Shown here one piece after another: positions 10,195 to 22,954 of a stretch of 64,000 nucleotides of DNA. The notes beneath the pieces are model-generated. The model saw nothing but the letters and a program-made list of their open reading frames with translations. It did not search any database and was not told the origin of the DNA. This DNA comes from Endomychus coccineus (lineage: Eukaryota > Arthropoda > Insecta > Coleoptera > Endomychidae), in NCBI GenBank assembly GCA_958510875.1, contig OY294068.1:28128297-28192296 (forward strand), read 5' to 3'. Within the stretch, counting starts at the first letter, position 1. Each line of letters starts with the position of its first letter. Both the position numbers and the translations under genes were made by a program.

Positions 10195-12112
10195 CGGTCT
10201 ATGTTCTCAAATGCTTTTGACAGCATAGACCGTTCCATATTAGTAGTAAAGCTGGAGACTTATAATATAAAGGGCTCACTCAACATGTTCCGATTGTATC
10301 TTGAAAATATGTCCAAATTTATTTTATTCTCAAATAACATGGAAGACAACATGAGATCAAGCACGCAGAACACTAAACACGGGCTTTCGCAAGGATCAAT
10401 ATTGGGTCCGTTATCATACTTTTTTTTTGTAAATTACTTACCTACTGCAGTCAATATTGATATTGTACAATATTCTGCTCTCTGAGAAACTTAGAGCCGC
10501 AGTATTTTGACTTACCGATCTTATAGGGCTAGCTCTAAACGAATATTTTACTCTTTCTCCTTTAACATCATTACATGAGAAACCTGGCCTGCTCTCCATT
10601 TTTTGTCTAAAACCGAACCGTATGCTCTCCATATAATAACCTAAGACAAGTTTGAGTTTAACCATTCAAGGTTATTATTTTAGAACAGTACTTTCATAAG
10701 AATTATATTCATGACTATCTTGAAGTTATGAGAGTTGCAGATAGGAGCATTATGATCCTATGTTTGCTCATACCTTTTTCGAGTTTTTCTTCTAAAAATT
10801 CAGAAATTGCTCCATCAGTATCTATTTCAGATCGATCACTAACATTACAAGGATTCGGACAATTGTTTCTCTCTCTCGAACTCAACAGCAGAAAGAGAAA
10901 GTTTGCAATTTTACTGGTTGCTGTTCTCGTTTCGCAGATAAGCTAGATGGAGTGAAAGTAAGCCCTCATCATTGTTATTTGGGAAAAGTTAATAAGAAAT
11001 ATTAATTTCGTTCTTCATTGTTACAATTGGTATTCAAAAATTGTGTCTTCTTTTGTAAATTTCTGTGTACTATTTGACAAAATCATAACAATTTTCAATA
11101 GATTGAATGAACATTGAACTCTTGCTCATAAGTGTTTCCTAACACTACCACTTTCATGGTGTCTGAATTCAATTAGTGTTAAGGAGCCATAGAAAGTCAA
11201 ACTTTTCAGAGAAAAGACATAGAGTTTGTGATCGTTCACAATGTTTTTATCGATAGTTATATTAGTCTCAACTTCTCTTAAAACCAATACCTTTTTTCGT
11301 TCACCTCCTGCACCTGGTTTGCTCCTCTTTCATTCCTCTTTGCAAAATATCCATGGCGCACTCGATTGACTTTCTCCAACTGAAACCAATTGAACCTCTC
11401 GTTCTCAGGTACAGCGACTATATCTTTGCCATTTGTCAAGGTTTCTCTCAAGTAATGTTTTTTTTTTTTTGGGTGCCTTACAAATTGGAATAAGGTCTTT
11501 CCAATACAAAAATATGCAATAGGAATTATGATGGGGAAAAGCAGAAGGGATTTATGTAGACCCCTCTTTGGTGAACTCAAGCTACTAGCCATGCCATGTC
11601 TGCTGGTTTTGGAGGCTCTTGTTTTTGTTCATAGGAACAGGAATCAATTTCAATTGCCAGCCTCGTGTACGAGGCAACATGAACAACACAACTCTGTACC
11701 AAACAAATATCACGTTCCTTGGAGCGAAGTTTTATAACAAATTACCTGTACGATATAAAACTACGAGGTTACAGTGTTTCAAGCTTACAATAAAATAAAT
11801 AGATATTTTGATTGCTAAATGCTACTGTACTTATAATGAGTTTAAGAGGACAGTTGGGAGGGTGTCATGTGATCACTGTATGTATATTGTATATGTTATT
11901 AATTTCTAATCGCTTGTCGTTATCTATTTATTGTTAATCAGTTACTAACATAATTTCTCTGCGCCCGTTGGGTAGCATTTTGTAGTTGATATGCTTATAT
12001 TATATATTATTTATATTAGAGGTTAAGCCTTATTAGTTGTGAAGGGTAGAAATAAGTGTTTTTATATAATTATCGGGAATAAATCTTATCGTATCTTATC
12101 TTTCAATCCTGA
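10195..12112 (+). pseudogene. Decayed Jockey-type LINE (reverse transcriptase and 3' end)
   Basis: Two recognisable parts lie in the same orientation. At 10,201-10,485 is a reverse transcriptase fragment: FSNAFDSIDRSILVVKLE, then GLSQGSILGPLSYFFFVNYL (motif B region). The first Asp of motif A is missing at the broken start. At about 11,535-11,815 is the typical C-terminal tail of Jockey-superfamily proteins: ELKLLAMPCLLVLEALVFVH, then GAKFYNKLPVRYK. The 3' end carries an AATAAATCTTATCGTATCTTATC-type pentanucleotide tail near 12,080-12,105. The YADD motif and most of the thumb region (10,490-11,530) are unrecognisable, so this may be two pieces with foreign sequence between. Inactive. Confidence 0.75.
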
Positions 12113-13311
12113 TAATCGCGAATCCGTATAACTAGCGTTGATTGAAAGAGTTATACTTTCAATTTTCAATCAACAAATCTGTATTTTAAATCCTTCAATA
12201 TCTTGAAACACGGAGTTATTTTTAGAGTTTGAGTTAGACGGAGTGAGCGTAGCGAAAAGTAAAATGAACAAATAAAATAAATATAAGACTTTGATTTTTA
12301 CTAATTTAATTAAGGTAGAGTGAGCCTATTGAACAAACTCTTTCTTCTTTTCGGATCACAAACTCACTATGTCTTGACCCTTTGGGCATATGCACAGCGT
12401 ACTTATCGATCTACTAGTACTTCAACCAATCCAATAATTCATCTCCCATGTTTTTGAACCTCTATTAGTATGGGCAGCCTCAGGATATTTGATTTCTATT
12501 GTGTGAACTCATTTGAATTCTTCTGTCGACATGAGACATTATCGTTCTTCTCGAAATGGTTACATACAAAGATAATTATTATTTTCGTCGTTGCATATTT
12601 GTTTTAAATAGTCTCACTTACGTTATTTTCATGTCGTGACCAAACTTATGAGTCACTTTATATTTTCGCATAACGGAAAACCGAATAAAGAGCTGCCTTT
12701 TAATTTAAGCTCACAGAATACTATATTCTATCATATAACGAAACGTGTAGCTTTACGGCGAACGAAATGCTGGTCAACAACGAAAGAAGTAACTTCTAAT
12801 ATTGGAGTTTTTGACCGGATCTCGAAATGCCATTGGTCATCCTATATTGGTCGCGAGGGTCCGGTGACAGGTCCTATATAGGCTTGCGCTGCGGAAATTG
12901 TGTCCAGTGCTGCTGGCTAACTTCCGGTTCCGTTCCTTACCGTGCCTTCGTCTGATTCATTACCCTTATCGCAAGCCTGCACTAAATGGCTTTCCCTCCC
13001 GTGCTCTTCAATTCTCTTTACCTGCATTCCAGTCTTGAAATTAGAAATATAATGTATTCCTTACAAGGCGTTAATTGTGCAAATATTTCATTTATATTAT
13101 CTTGAAATGCGAGTAAATTAACAATTAACGAGGTAAATGCGAGGGTAAATACTACCAGCTGTATTTATAATTTCGAATTCACTGTTTTCCTGTTAGTTGG
13201 CAACCGTTGTTGAATTACTTCAACTGATATTTATAAACTGGATTCATTGGACAGTGAAATCATATTTTGCATGATAATTCTAGAAAATTAATCTGAAGAT
13301 GAGTTATAGTT
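12113..13311. other. Non-coding interval with a GC-richer block
   Basis: No gene recognised. An 11-bp hairpin (GTTGATTGAAA at 12,137 with TTTCAATCAAC at 12,164) is present. Bases about 12,810-13,020 are less AT-rich (for example GGTCGCGAGGGTCCGGTGAC), with no domain in any frame that I recognise. This may be a conserved non-coding or repeat-derived block. Confidence 0.3.
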
Positions 13312-15215
13312 GAGGAAATAAAGCAGAAAATGTCGAAAAAAAAGACAGAGCCGATTTGATGATAGTTTAAAAATCGATTCTAGAAGTCATTAAAAAAAAT
13401 GTTGCCAGCTTATTTTTTGATGATACGCATTTTAGATTTTCTACAGAAGAAAATGCATCTTTTTGAATGCATGTCTTGAAAATGTATTCAAAAAGAGAGA
13501 GGTAAAAAACAAGTTCCAGTTTCTATTGATTGTGAAGAGTGAAGTAATGCCGAGGAAATAAAGCAGAAAAAAAGCCAAAGTAAAAAAAAAGTCGGCAGAA
13601 CCGACTTTGATGATTATTTAAATCGATTCTAGAAGTCATTAAAAAAAATTTATAACCAGTTTTTTTTTCATGATACGCATTTTAGCATTTCTACATAGGA
13701 AAATGCATCTTTTTGAATGCATCTCCTGAAAATGTATTCAAAAAGAGAGAGAGTTAAAAAATTAGTTCCAGTATCTATTGATTGTGGAGTAATGTCGAGG
13801 AAATAAAGCAGAAAAAAGGCCGAAGTATTATTATTATTTTTGATTTTTTTGAATAGATTCTAGAAGTCATTAAAAAAAGTTACCAGTTTATTTTTTCATT
13901 ATATGCATTTTAACATTTCTATACAGGAAAAGGCATCTGTTTGAATGCATTTTCAGGAGATAATATTAGAAATGTTAAAAAAAATGGCCAAATATAGCCA
14001 AAATAGGCCAGAATTTCATATAGGGGTTTTTGGGGTTGCTGATCACGATTCCGGTGCCAGATTCAAAGTACGTACGCACCTGGTGCTCAGGGCATCCTGG
14101 TAATATCGTCGTCTCCAGGGAATTCGTGAAATTATCTTTTGGACCGTGATGAAACTTGTGAGGGAGGTTCTTTTGAGATTGCCGGTTGTGACCATAACCC
14201 TTAATGGTCAGGATACCCTGATGACCTAGGTCATCTCCATGAATTGTTTTTAAATATGTTCTGGAATGCAACCAAATTCGTCTCTCGTGTTTTTTTGGAG
14301 CGCTCATCGCGATTTTGGAGTCGGAATCAATCGACGATGCATCTTATAAACATATTTGTGATGTGGACAATAAAGAGTTCAAAAACTACCTTTTGTACAG
14401 TGATGAAACTTGTTGAGTTTTTCAAGTGCGAAAAAAATAGTAGTGAAATATTTTTGATTTTAAATTTTGAAAATTTTAATAACTAAGTTTGTGTTTTTTA
14501 AGAATAACCTACAACATATATGCTCACAAGAAAAAAAACAACAAAAACAATATCGTAAAACACGAACTTCAACTTCAAATTTTTAAATTATTTATTAAAA
14601 ATGTTATATAAGTTAAAATCACGTAGTTTTCATTATTATTATTATTTTTATTATTTTTATTATTTTTGATTCCGACTCCAGAATCATGACCAGCGCCCCC
14701 AAAAATCCCCGGTAGACGAATTTGGTTGCATTTCAGAGCATATTAAAAAACAATCCTTGGATATGACCTAGGTAATCAGGGTATCCTGACCATCAAGTTA
14801 CTATCGAGTATCATGGTCACAACCAGCAACCTCAAAAGAACCTCTGTTACAAGTTACATCCCATTACAAAAGATAATTTCACGAACTTCCTGGAGACGGC
14901 AATAGTATCAGGATGTCCTGAGTTCTAGGTGCGTGGCAGCAACTATTTTGGCTATAATTGGCCATTTTTCAACATTTTTAATATTATCTTTTGAAAATGC
15001 AGTCAAAAAGATGCATTTTCCTCTGTAGAAATGCTAAAATGCATATAATGAAAAAATATAACAGTAACTTTTTTTTAAATGACTTCTAAAATCGATTAAA
15101 ATAAATCATCGAAATCGGTTCTGCCGATTTTTTTTACTGTGGCCTTTATTTCCTCGACATTACTTCACTCTTCATAATCAATTGAAACTGGAACTTGTTT
15201 TTTAACTCTCTCCTT
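13312..15215. mobile_element. Foldback-type element: long inverted arms built of tandem repeats
   Basis: The left arm has three tandem units of about 240 bp, each starting GAGGAAATAAAGCAGAAAA (13,312, 13,552, 13,797). A unique block (about 13,975-14,330) follows. The right arm (about 14,668-15,215) is the inverse of the unique block plus one tandem unit. For example, GGTCAGGATACCCTGATGACC in the left arm is matched inverted at about 14,765-14,795, and GGAGTCGGAATC at about 14,320 is matched by GATTCCGACTCC at about 14,670. The spacer is roughly 340 bp and AT-rich. Long inverted repeats made of internal tandem copies are the hallmark of foldback (FB-like) transposons. Arms differ in copy number and have diverged, so the insertion is old. 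No transposase is visible. Confidence 0.8.
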
Positions 15216-16139
15216 GTGATTTTGGAGGAACATTTTTTTACTGGGAGTTTATGCAAATCTGAAATTTGTAGATTTTTGTGATATCGTTCTGATACTAGTG
15301 ATAAGATAATCAAGTCAGGAAAGGTCAAATACAACAAAATCTTGAGTAACTATTAAGATTACATGATTTTCTGAGTATATCACGTGTATATACGTAGAAT
15401 TGAATTTCTTCAATGTGTTATTACATTACTTTCCGTTTTCTTAATTTGACATAGCTTTATTCTTGGAACAAGATAAATTTGACAACGATAATATTTTGAT
15501 ATGATGAGGGTCAAGTGTGGCTTAATATTTTGGGAGGGGAGCTCTGGGTTCAAAATCTTGTATTTACTATGTTGTTTTTTAGTTTTATTTTTGAATAATA
15601 TAATGAAAATGATAAGGTTGGAGCACTCAATACTGATGGGACCGAGAGATGACGAGGGTGTTCTTCTAATAGAAAGGTAATAAGGTTATATCTTCAATAA
15701 GTCCTAAATTAGGTAAATTTCGAACATTACTCTATCTGTTCAATTGTTTACATGCTATATCAACAAGTTATATAATGAGGTTGATATTGCATACAAAGTG
15801 TAACATGTGTAATAATGCACCGTAAGGAAGGTCAATTTATTGTTGATACATCATCCATGTCAACATCAATATGAATGAATATTATGGAATGGCGTATGAA
15901 TATCAATGTATAAGGAAGGAGAAGTATTTATGGATCAGGATAGTTATCATAAGGAGTAATTTTAGAATCACAATTAATGATTAGAGAACTTAAGATTAGG
16001 CAGTTCTGAATTAGTCTATGTAGTCTACTCTATGATGATCTAATTTGCATCATACCACACCACCCGCAATCACAAACCCTCTAGAACCTCCTGCCACCCG
16101 GCAACCTCGGCTTATGATATAGCGATCCATTTGAAATAA
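15216..16139. other. Non-coding interval
   Basis: AT-rich sequence with no recognisable gene, repeat or domain. Confidence 0.3.
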
Positions 16140-16960
16140 CTTCACAGATTATTATAATCTTTACAAAGAAGAGTGGAGGGAAGGAGCAACCGTGATGAAT
16201 CCAGAGCAGCAGAAGGTATAGGTGTCTTTGTGCCCAGAACCAAATACTCAGAACCCATGAATGCATACACCAGTATCATTCAAGCGATAGTGCATGCAAT
16301 TGAGAGATGTGCACAAATCAGTCTGGACAAAGGATAAAACAAGCAGGACATGTCCATTATGTCCGACAGTCAAACAGTTATACAAGCGCTGAATTCAAAG
16401 ATCATCAACTCAAGGATGATTCCTAACTGTAAAACTAAATCAAATAGCTTCGGAAAGCACTAGGTCCCAGGACACAGGTATTGGGTGGAATGAACCAGCG
16501 GACGCCATCACATGCAAAGGAGCGGAAATGCCGGCGACAGGACCTATACTATATTGGAAATCCTTAGAGCAGAAGATGAAGAACTCAGGACAAATTATTG
16601 GGCTGTCCTTTCCGGGACACAGACAATCCAAGATTCTCCTGAAAAATTTTGGATGTCATGGAATGCATAAAAGAAGCCAGGAACAACCTAAGAAACATAA
16701 TAGGATCCTGCAAAATCAAAAGCGATATGGAAAAAAATTGGCCTAGTACTTGATGGAACTTGTAGATTCTGCAATGAAGCAGAAGAAACCCCGATACACT
16801 TGCTTACAGTAAGCAAATACTTCGGAGCATACACCGCCATAGAAGAAATTACACCACTGAAGCCAGGAAAAATGTTAATCCTTTTTAAGGATCCAAAGCT
16901 CATCGGCATACTATTAAATAGTAAAAGCCGCAGTATAAGCAATACCCCTTCTATCTAAAC
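16140..16960 (+). pseudogene. RNase H and C-terminal zinc-finger remnant of a non-LTR retrotransposon
   Basis: Pieces of an RNase H domain appear in shifting plus-strand frames: AAEGIGVFVPRTKYSEP, IIQAIVHAIERCAQ, IMSDSQTVIQALNSK and a VPGH motif. The characteristic C-terminal Cys/His segment CRFCNEAEETPIHLL follows at about 16,770. That order (RNase H, then C-x2-C..H) is typical of the 3' coding end of R1/I/Loa-type LINEs, where RNase H removes the RNA template. Stops and frameshifts throughout mean it is dead. The reverse transcriptase is absent upstream, so the copy is 5'-truncated. Confidence 0.7.
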
Positions 16961-17984
16961 TAATCTAAAAAGTCTATGCAGACAAACCAGCGACGTTGAA
17001 CCATTCGAAAGCCAACCAATGTTTGTATGAGTCTTTGAAAATTGGACTGCTGGGCTGCGCTAAATTATACCTTCCACGGGGGTCGTCAGCCCGAAATAAT
17101 ATTTAAACAACAAATGGTATAATACTTTTTATTGATTAAAGCCAAAACTTCATTCAATTGCTTGAATTGTATGTATTTTATTCCAATTCGAAGTTTTTTT
17201 CATCCTAAAAAATATAACAGATATATTGGGAATTAAAATAAATGAATTGAACTTTTATGTTCATTATTGCGAAAAATAATAATTACATCCTTATGAAAGT
17301 GAAAGGTATTATCGACCCAGAGAAATGAAATTGACGTGAACCTGAAGAGCGAATGCACAATAGGCTTGCAAATGACAGGATATAAACACATGAAATTGGT
17401 TATTGGAGCAAGAGTTATGTGGTAAGGCTCAGCAGCTTACTGCGCTAACCCTTCGCAGCAGTTCGCTGGGCATATGTTTTTGCAGATATGAATGATAATT
17501 TAATCACTACTACATTATGAGAGTTTATTCCAAGTGGAACAATCGAGGGATATTCGAATATTTTGGTAACAACAAAAAAGTTGATGGTCGTAGATTAGAA
17601 CAATAAATGGATGGCGGTTATTTTATAAACAGTCCTATTCTTACTGTAAAAAAAGCATTGTCGAAAGTATTACATCATTTATTATTTGATGGTGAAAGCC
17701 ATAAATTCCTGATATTTGATCGATGGAAGAAAAACGCTAATACTTCCAAATTTGAATTGATTTCTACATTGATTTGTGATATTCTATTTTTAAATAAATA
17801 TAAATACAATTACTTTGTCAATGTCACTACATTTTTTTCACCGTTTTATTGCAATTTCGAATTATAACAGCTACTTTTTGAAAACATACAATACTTATAC
17901 TTTGTTTTTTTAAGATTATCTTTTAACAAATCATTATAATTATTTTCCATTTTCCAACTGTTTCCTTCTTTGAAATAAACAGCT
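16961..17984. other. Non-coding interval
   Basis: Nothing recognisable except the likely 3' UTR of the preceding LINE relic up to about 17,110. The 86-codon frame at 17,607-17,867 is low-complexity and probably chance. Confidence 0.3.
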
Positions 17985-19170
17985 GAAAAACGTGTGGCTC
18001 TCGGGGACTGCCGCGGTGAAGCTATTGCATAGCATTTTTTCTCAACTTATGCAATTATAATTATTTATTTATTTTTAATTTATGCAGTATTTTTTTTTTC
18101 TTTGATATTAATTCAAGTTTTTTCTTTGATACTAATTCAAGTTACACTTTTTGAGCGTGGTGACCGATAAGAAAACAATTTTTATTCTTTTATTGAATAA
18201 ATGAGAAGTTAATATCGTTTAAAATATTTTAATTATCTTACAATGCATGTAAGTTATTCAGGAATTTGTTATCATTGAAACTCTAGGTTTATGGTAACTG
18301 AAATAAGAGACATAAGTTTGAGACTTGATATCCTCTAAATATCTGGAAAATACCGCGTCAATGGTGGCCCCATATTTTGTTGTGGATCCTTGTGGATCAT
18401 TATTCATTTTCAAATTCAAATTTTCCGAAAGAAAAGTTGTCAACCGCTCTGATTTTTTATCAGCGAAGTTGATGTTGAAATCGCCAGCCAAGATAAGTGG
18501 AAATTTATTACCATTTGTACCAAGTATTTTCGACCCTTCTCCAGTGTACTCCAGTAAAGTGCGATGAATAAAATGCTCTACCTCGTCCATTTTGGATTCG
18601 GAGAAATGTAAATTGCTACCATGACTATGTGTAGGCCATTTCTAAGTTTGCATAAGCACGCACAAATATCTCCAAAAAATGAGCGCCTAACATTAACATC
18701 GCTAACGTGTGCAATATTTATTTCAATATTCGGAGTCATAATATTAGTTACATTATTATTATTTTGGTTAATAGCTACCCCACCTTTTGGAACAGTATCT
18801 CGTTTGAATTGAACAATACAATTGAAATTAGGTATTTCAATCGGATTATCATGCGCCATGCAAGATTCGGTAAGAAGTAACACATTTGTTTGTCTCGTAA
18901 CTGAATCTTGTAAATCGTATTTGTGACTATTTAGACTTTGGTAATTGAAAGTCATTATTGAAATGCCATTTCTATTACTAAGAAAATCTAAGACACTTTG
19001 AGCTGTCGTCTGAACACTATTTAAAGGCAGTCTTTTAAATTCTTGCAACAAAGATGCAGTCGATGCAGCTTGCCTTCGATTATTATAAAACTTGAATTAT
19101 CGTTTTTTGTCGTGATATACAATTTTTCAATATTAGTCACCCGAGAGAGCGCAACATAAACGGGTTCCTG
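17985..19170 (-). mobile_element. 3' part of a Helentron (rolling-circle element)
   Basis: Read on the minus strand, this stretch carries the end of a Helitron Rep-helicase (VYVALS, then VTNIEKLYITTK) and an endonuclease domain. It then has about 270 bp of untranslated sequence ending near a palindromic GCTATTGCATAGC motif (about 18,015) preceded by CCGCGG. Helicase followed by an endonuclease domain is the arrangement of the Helentron subgroup. Upstream of about 19,165 the helicase reading stops abruptly at a repeated non-coding block. Only the 3' end is present, or the rest has been replaced. Confidence 0.75.
18258..19170 (-). pseudogene. Helitron helicase C-terminus fused to endonuclease/exonuclease/phosphatase domain
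   Basis: From 19,163 downwards the frame gives VYVALS, the last conserved helicase motif of the PIF1-like Helitron helicase. A one-base loss at about 19,143 shifts the frame to VTNIEKLYITTKNDNSSFII. After a linker, an EEP-type endonuclease follows: ISIMTFNYQSLNSHKYDL, VLLLTESCMA, PKGGVAI (about 18,965-18,780), AIYISPN, then after another one-base shift near 18,590 FPLILAGDFNINF (18,500) and ATIDAVFSRYL (18,355). The expected terminal SDH motif reads SYH, which would remove a catalytic Asp. In intact Helentrons this domain is thought to nick DNA. Two frameshifts and the SYH change say it is inactive. Confidence 0.8.
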
Positions 19171-19645
19171 TTATTTTTCGTCACGGAATTTCTTGATTCG
19201 GTCGCCGCGGTCAAAGCCCGCGATAAAAGCTATATGCAATATATGGAATAGCTTAATAGAAACAGGTACTCTCAGGTCTCTGCTACGCGCGTCTAACGTA
19301 TAAACTCTAACTGACGTGTAGCGAGCTTCTAGAGGCATATGTCAAAATGATTTCGTTCGTAGCTAATTACATAGGACGTTTGGAGTTCATGCAATTATGT
19401 TTTTAGATAATCCGAACCTTCTAATTTCGATAAGCCACGTGAAAATCCCGGAGTCTGAAGCACTAGAGTGTTATAACATTCGTATAAAATAGCGAAATTT
19501 CTCACTTTTAGAAACTTCAAATTAATTAATTAATTTGACACATGTTAGGTGTTTAGGTCTTACATTATTTTTCGTTACGGAATTTCTTGATTCGGTCGCC
19601 GCGCTCAAAGCCCGGGATAAAAGCTATATGCAATAGCTTAAAAAC
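19168..19645. repeat. About 75-bp direct repeats flanking repeat-module copy C
   Basis: A block starting TTATTTTTCGTCACGG (19,168-19,245) recurs at 19,563-19,640. Both copies contain AATTTCTTGATTCGGTCGCC, a CGCGG..CCGCG hairpin and AAGCTATATGCAAT. Between them lies a 275-bp inverted, internally deleted copy of the module seen at 6,430 and 23,655 (here 19,225-19,500, minus strand). The CCGCGG plus GCTAT..ATAGC theme also occurs at the Helentron end at about 18,013. These may therefore be Helentron terminal hairpins or a non-autonomous relative. Confidence 0.6.
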
Positions 19646-21964
19646 TGTGTAATAATGGCCGTGACTTTGTCTGTTCTTCGCTTTTTTCAACTAACAAGCG
19701 TTTCATCTTTCAATTGAGGCCCTGATAGCGACTTACTGAATTTACTTGTGAACGTTACCTATCTTGTTGATGGGTAATGTGTTGTCAGCATAGATAGTCT
19801 GAACTGAGATAACGATCCATTGATCAATGAATCTGCCTGTCATGTAAATTGTACATGAATATATCAGCAGTCACAAATCAAGTCAAAACATATCGAATCC
19901 CTTTTACCTGAGATTGAGTTTCGAAAAATCTTTCTATAGTGAGTGCCTCCTTCGTATAAGGAACATACCTGCCAAGTATTATGTCGGTCTTCTATATAGT
20001 TTCGAAGATTTCGTGATGAGTGGGTCAGTCGTCAGTATATGTCTTTTATATATTTAGATACATAGATACCTACAGGTTATCATTGAAAAAAGATACAATT
20101 AGGCTTGTTTTTTAGAATGGTACATGCTGAACAATTTATTGTCAAATATTGGGAAAACTGGAAATATTGTGAAAACGTATGTTGAATTATGATGGAAATT
20201 TGGGCTTAAACAGAAAGTGCTATCTGAACAGTCACTTTTCGAATATAAAAGCTTCCTGTAATCGAACTGACATCAGAAAGCATTGCGTAAAAATCAGGTT
20301 ATTCAGTTACAAACTACAAACACAAAATAGACGAGTAGAATGGTGGAGGTGGCGGGTGATAAGATCAACCCCGGATTAATAATCTATTAGCTTGTTACTG
20401 TAATTTTGTAATAGCGTAATTATTTATTACTCATTTCTCTTAATCTGCAAATGCTTTTCCTTTCAGACTTTCTCCAGCATGAAACATGTGAATGATATTG
20501 AAAATTATCTGAATGTCTCCCTACTTTGAGAACATTCAATCGTGGAATTGATGAAAACAGAAATTTGAACTTGAATACAACTGAAACAATTGTAATACGT
20601 CCAATATTATATTATCAGAGAAGCATATCGGCGATTAAACTGATCTCGCAATATTTAGATGGGAGGCATCTCTACCAAGGCTGTTTCCTCGCGTACTACA
20701 GGTGTGTTCTTAATATAGCGAAGTGTTTCGTTCGAGATTCTCCAGGGAAAAGGGAAATGGATTGGAAAACTTCCATCCATTGATTTGTATTCGCTTTGCG
20801 TCGGCCTGGTTCTGTACTCACATATTCACCAAACAGTTACTTGCCTTTTTTCTAAATTCACCTCGTATACTTTCTACCGCAGCCCTACCTGTCCCCCTGG
20901 ACCGGAATATTTTTTCATTGTACACAGAATTATTACAAATTTTACTCAATATATAATATTCAAGTTTACATTGAAGAGCGAAAATTTGTGCATTTCTGTG
21001 TTCTTGATCAACTTACGTCTTTCTTACTTCTTACCACTTAATTGCTCATTCTGGAGATGTCTCTGTGTGGTGGAACAATCTTTGACATATTGTTCTAAAT
21101 TGGAAATTTCTGTTTTATTCATAATTATTGTTTTGGATTATCCGGGATACCTTTCTAAGAAAATCAATAGGACTAAATATATATCATTAGATACATTTTT
21201 GTTTACCACCAATTTTTATAATTATATGAATGAGCTATGGACTCTTTGGACAGGATTTCAACTTGTTGAAAGCGTTATTTTTCTTTGCAATTAAGTTAAT
21301 TAGTAATAAGTTTCAAGTACTTGATGTTGTTTGATATTGTATAGTGTTACATATAATCAGAGCCTTTATTCTGAAACTGTAGCATTTTGAATGTGTATAT
21401 TAGGCTGCCTATTTAACTGAACGATTTATTGATTTATTTATTTTATTATAAAACATGCCCAGAAAGTTAGCAAAACAACATCAAATCCAAAAATCAATAG
21501 TGTATTATTGTTATCGTATCGAAACTATTTTAGCTTTCATTTATTCTGACAGTTAAACTATTTACACCAATACATCACTGAGTGAACACAGAAAGAATGT
21601 TCTTTATAATGAGTTAAAATGTTCCTTCTAGTTCAACCCACATAGCATTTTGAACACGACTCACAAATGATCTTGTAAATCCCGGATTTGTCGAAATTGG
21701 AAACTATTTGTATTGCAAATTCAGAAAACAAACTGTGGATTTTATTAATTACTGAAGAATGATAAGTTCGCAATTAATGTTTCAAGTATGTAAATTAGGC
21801 ATTCGCTGCTATGCAATATTCTTAAAACATCTATAAATATATCGAATCGTATGTTATACGATTTCGATTGAAGAACTGAACTAAAAATATAACGTTCCAG
21901 GATACACTTTCGAACCAGATGTTGTAGATTTATGAGGTAATAGAAAAAGGTTGTCAGACCTTAT
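19646..21964. other. Non-coding interval
   Basis: No gene recognised. The longest frame (20,785-21,294, 169 codons) is rich in F, Y, I and L, has no domain I know and sits in AT-rich DNA, so I treat it as chance. No repeat structure is evident. Confidence 0.35.
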
Positions 21965-22950
21965 TAGAGCTAATGCTTTTGAGCATTCTACCTAAAATAT
22001 ACTTTTAATATTATAAAGATGCATGTAGGAATTCTCAAGGGTTTTAATTGAATAAATAAGTATAAATCTGACTTAATGATTGAATATCTGTTCTATGATT
22101 TACAGACTTGGAAAATCTTTTATAATAATTGTTTTCCTTACTTAAAATATTAACAATTCTGTAATCGTATTGATGATTATAATCAAGGCAGTGTTTAGCA
22201 AGGGCGGTGGAATTTTCTAAATTTTTGATTCCTGTACTATACTTACGGCCATCCATGCTTTTTTGTAAACATTGTTTGGAGATTCCTGTATACGTCTCAT
22301 CGCAATATAAACAATTTAATTTGTATACTGTGTGGGTTTGTTTATCTTTAGGTATTGAATGTTTTAGATTTGAAAAATATTTTCCAACACAGTAAGTATG
22401 TTCATGCGCAACATTTATATCATACATGCTTTTGAACATTCTACCTAAAATATACTTTTAATATTATAAAGATGTATGTAGGAATTCTCAAGGGTTTTAA
22501 TTGAATAAATAAGTATAAATCTGACTTAATGATTGAATATCTGTTCTATGATTTACAGACTTGGAGTCACGTTTTAGTGAATCATCTCCAGAATAAATCT
22601 TTTATAATAATTGTTTTCCTTAGTTAAAATATTAACATTTCTGTAATCGAATTGATGGTTATAATCAAGGCAGTGTTTAGCAAGGGCGGTGGAATTTTCT
22701 AAATTTTTGTTTCTTGTACTATACTTATGGCCATACATTCTTTTTTGTAAACATTGTTTGGAGATTCCTGTATAAGTCCCATCGCAATATAAACAATTTA
22801 ATTTGTATACTGTGTGGGTTTGTTTATCTTTAGGTATTGAATGTTTTAGATTTGGAAAATATCTTCCAACACAGTAAGTAGGTTTATGCGCAACATTTAT
22901 ATCATGATTTTTAAAACATTTCTTAAATTCCTCTAAGGTCTGAAGGTACT
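21965..22950 (-). pseudogene. Penelope-like element: tandemly duplicated GIY-YIG endonuclease segment
   Basis: On the minus strand two copies of the same PLE 3' coding segment lie head to tail (about 22,431-22,950 and 21,965-22,430). Each encodes DINVAH..., CVGKYFSNLKHSIPKDKQTH, VYKLNCLYCDETYTGISKQ and LENSTALAKHCLDYN. The VYKLN...TYTG pattern is the GIY-YIG nuclease core with its flanking Cys pair (C-x2-C), the endonuclease that opens target DNA for Penelope-type retrotransposition. The second copy lacks a 34-base stretch (GAGTCACGTTTTAGTGAATC and neighbours) that the first keeps. Frames are broken before and after, so it is non-functional. Confidence 0.85.
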
Positions 22951-22954
22951 TAAA

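Noticed and set aside
20785..21294. 169-codon open frame as a novel membrane protein gene
   Set aside because: It is hydrophobic and rich in F/I/Y as expected from AT-rich DNA, with no recognisable domain, no splice context and no repeat or conservation signal.
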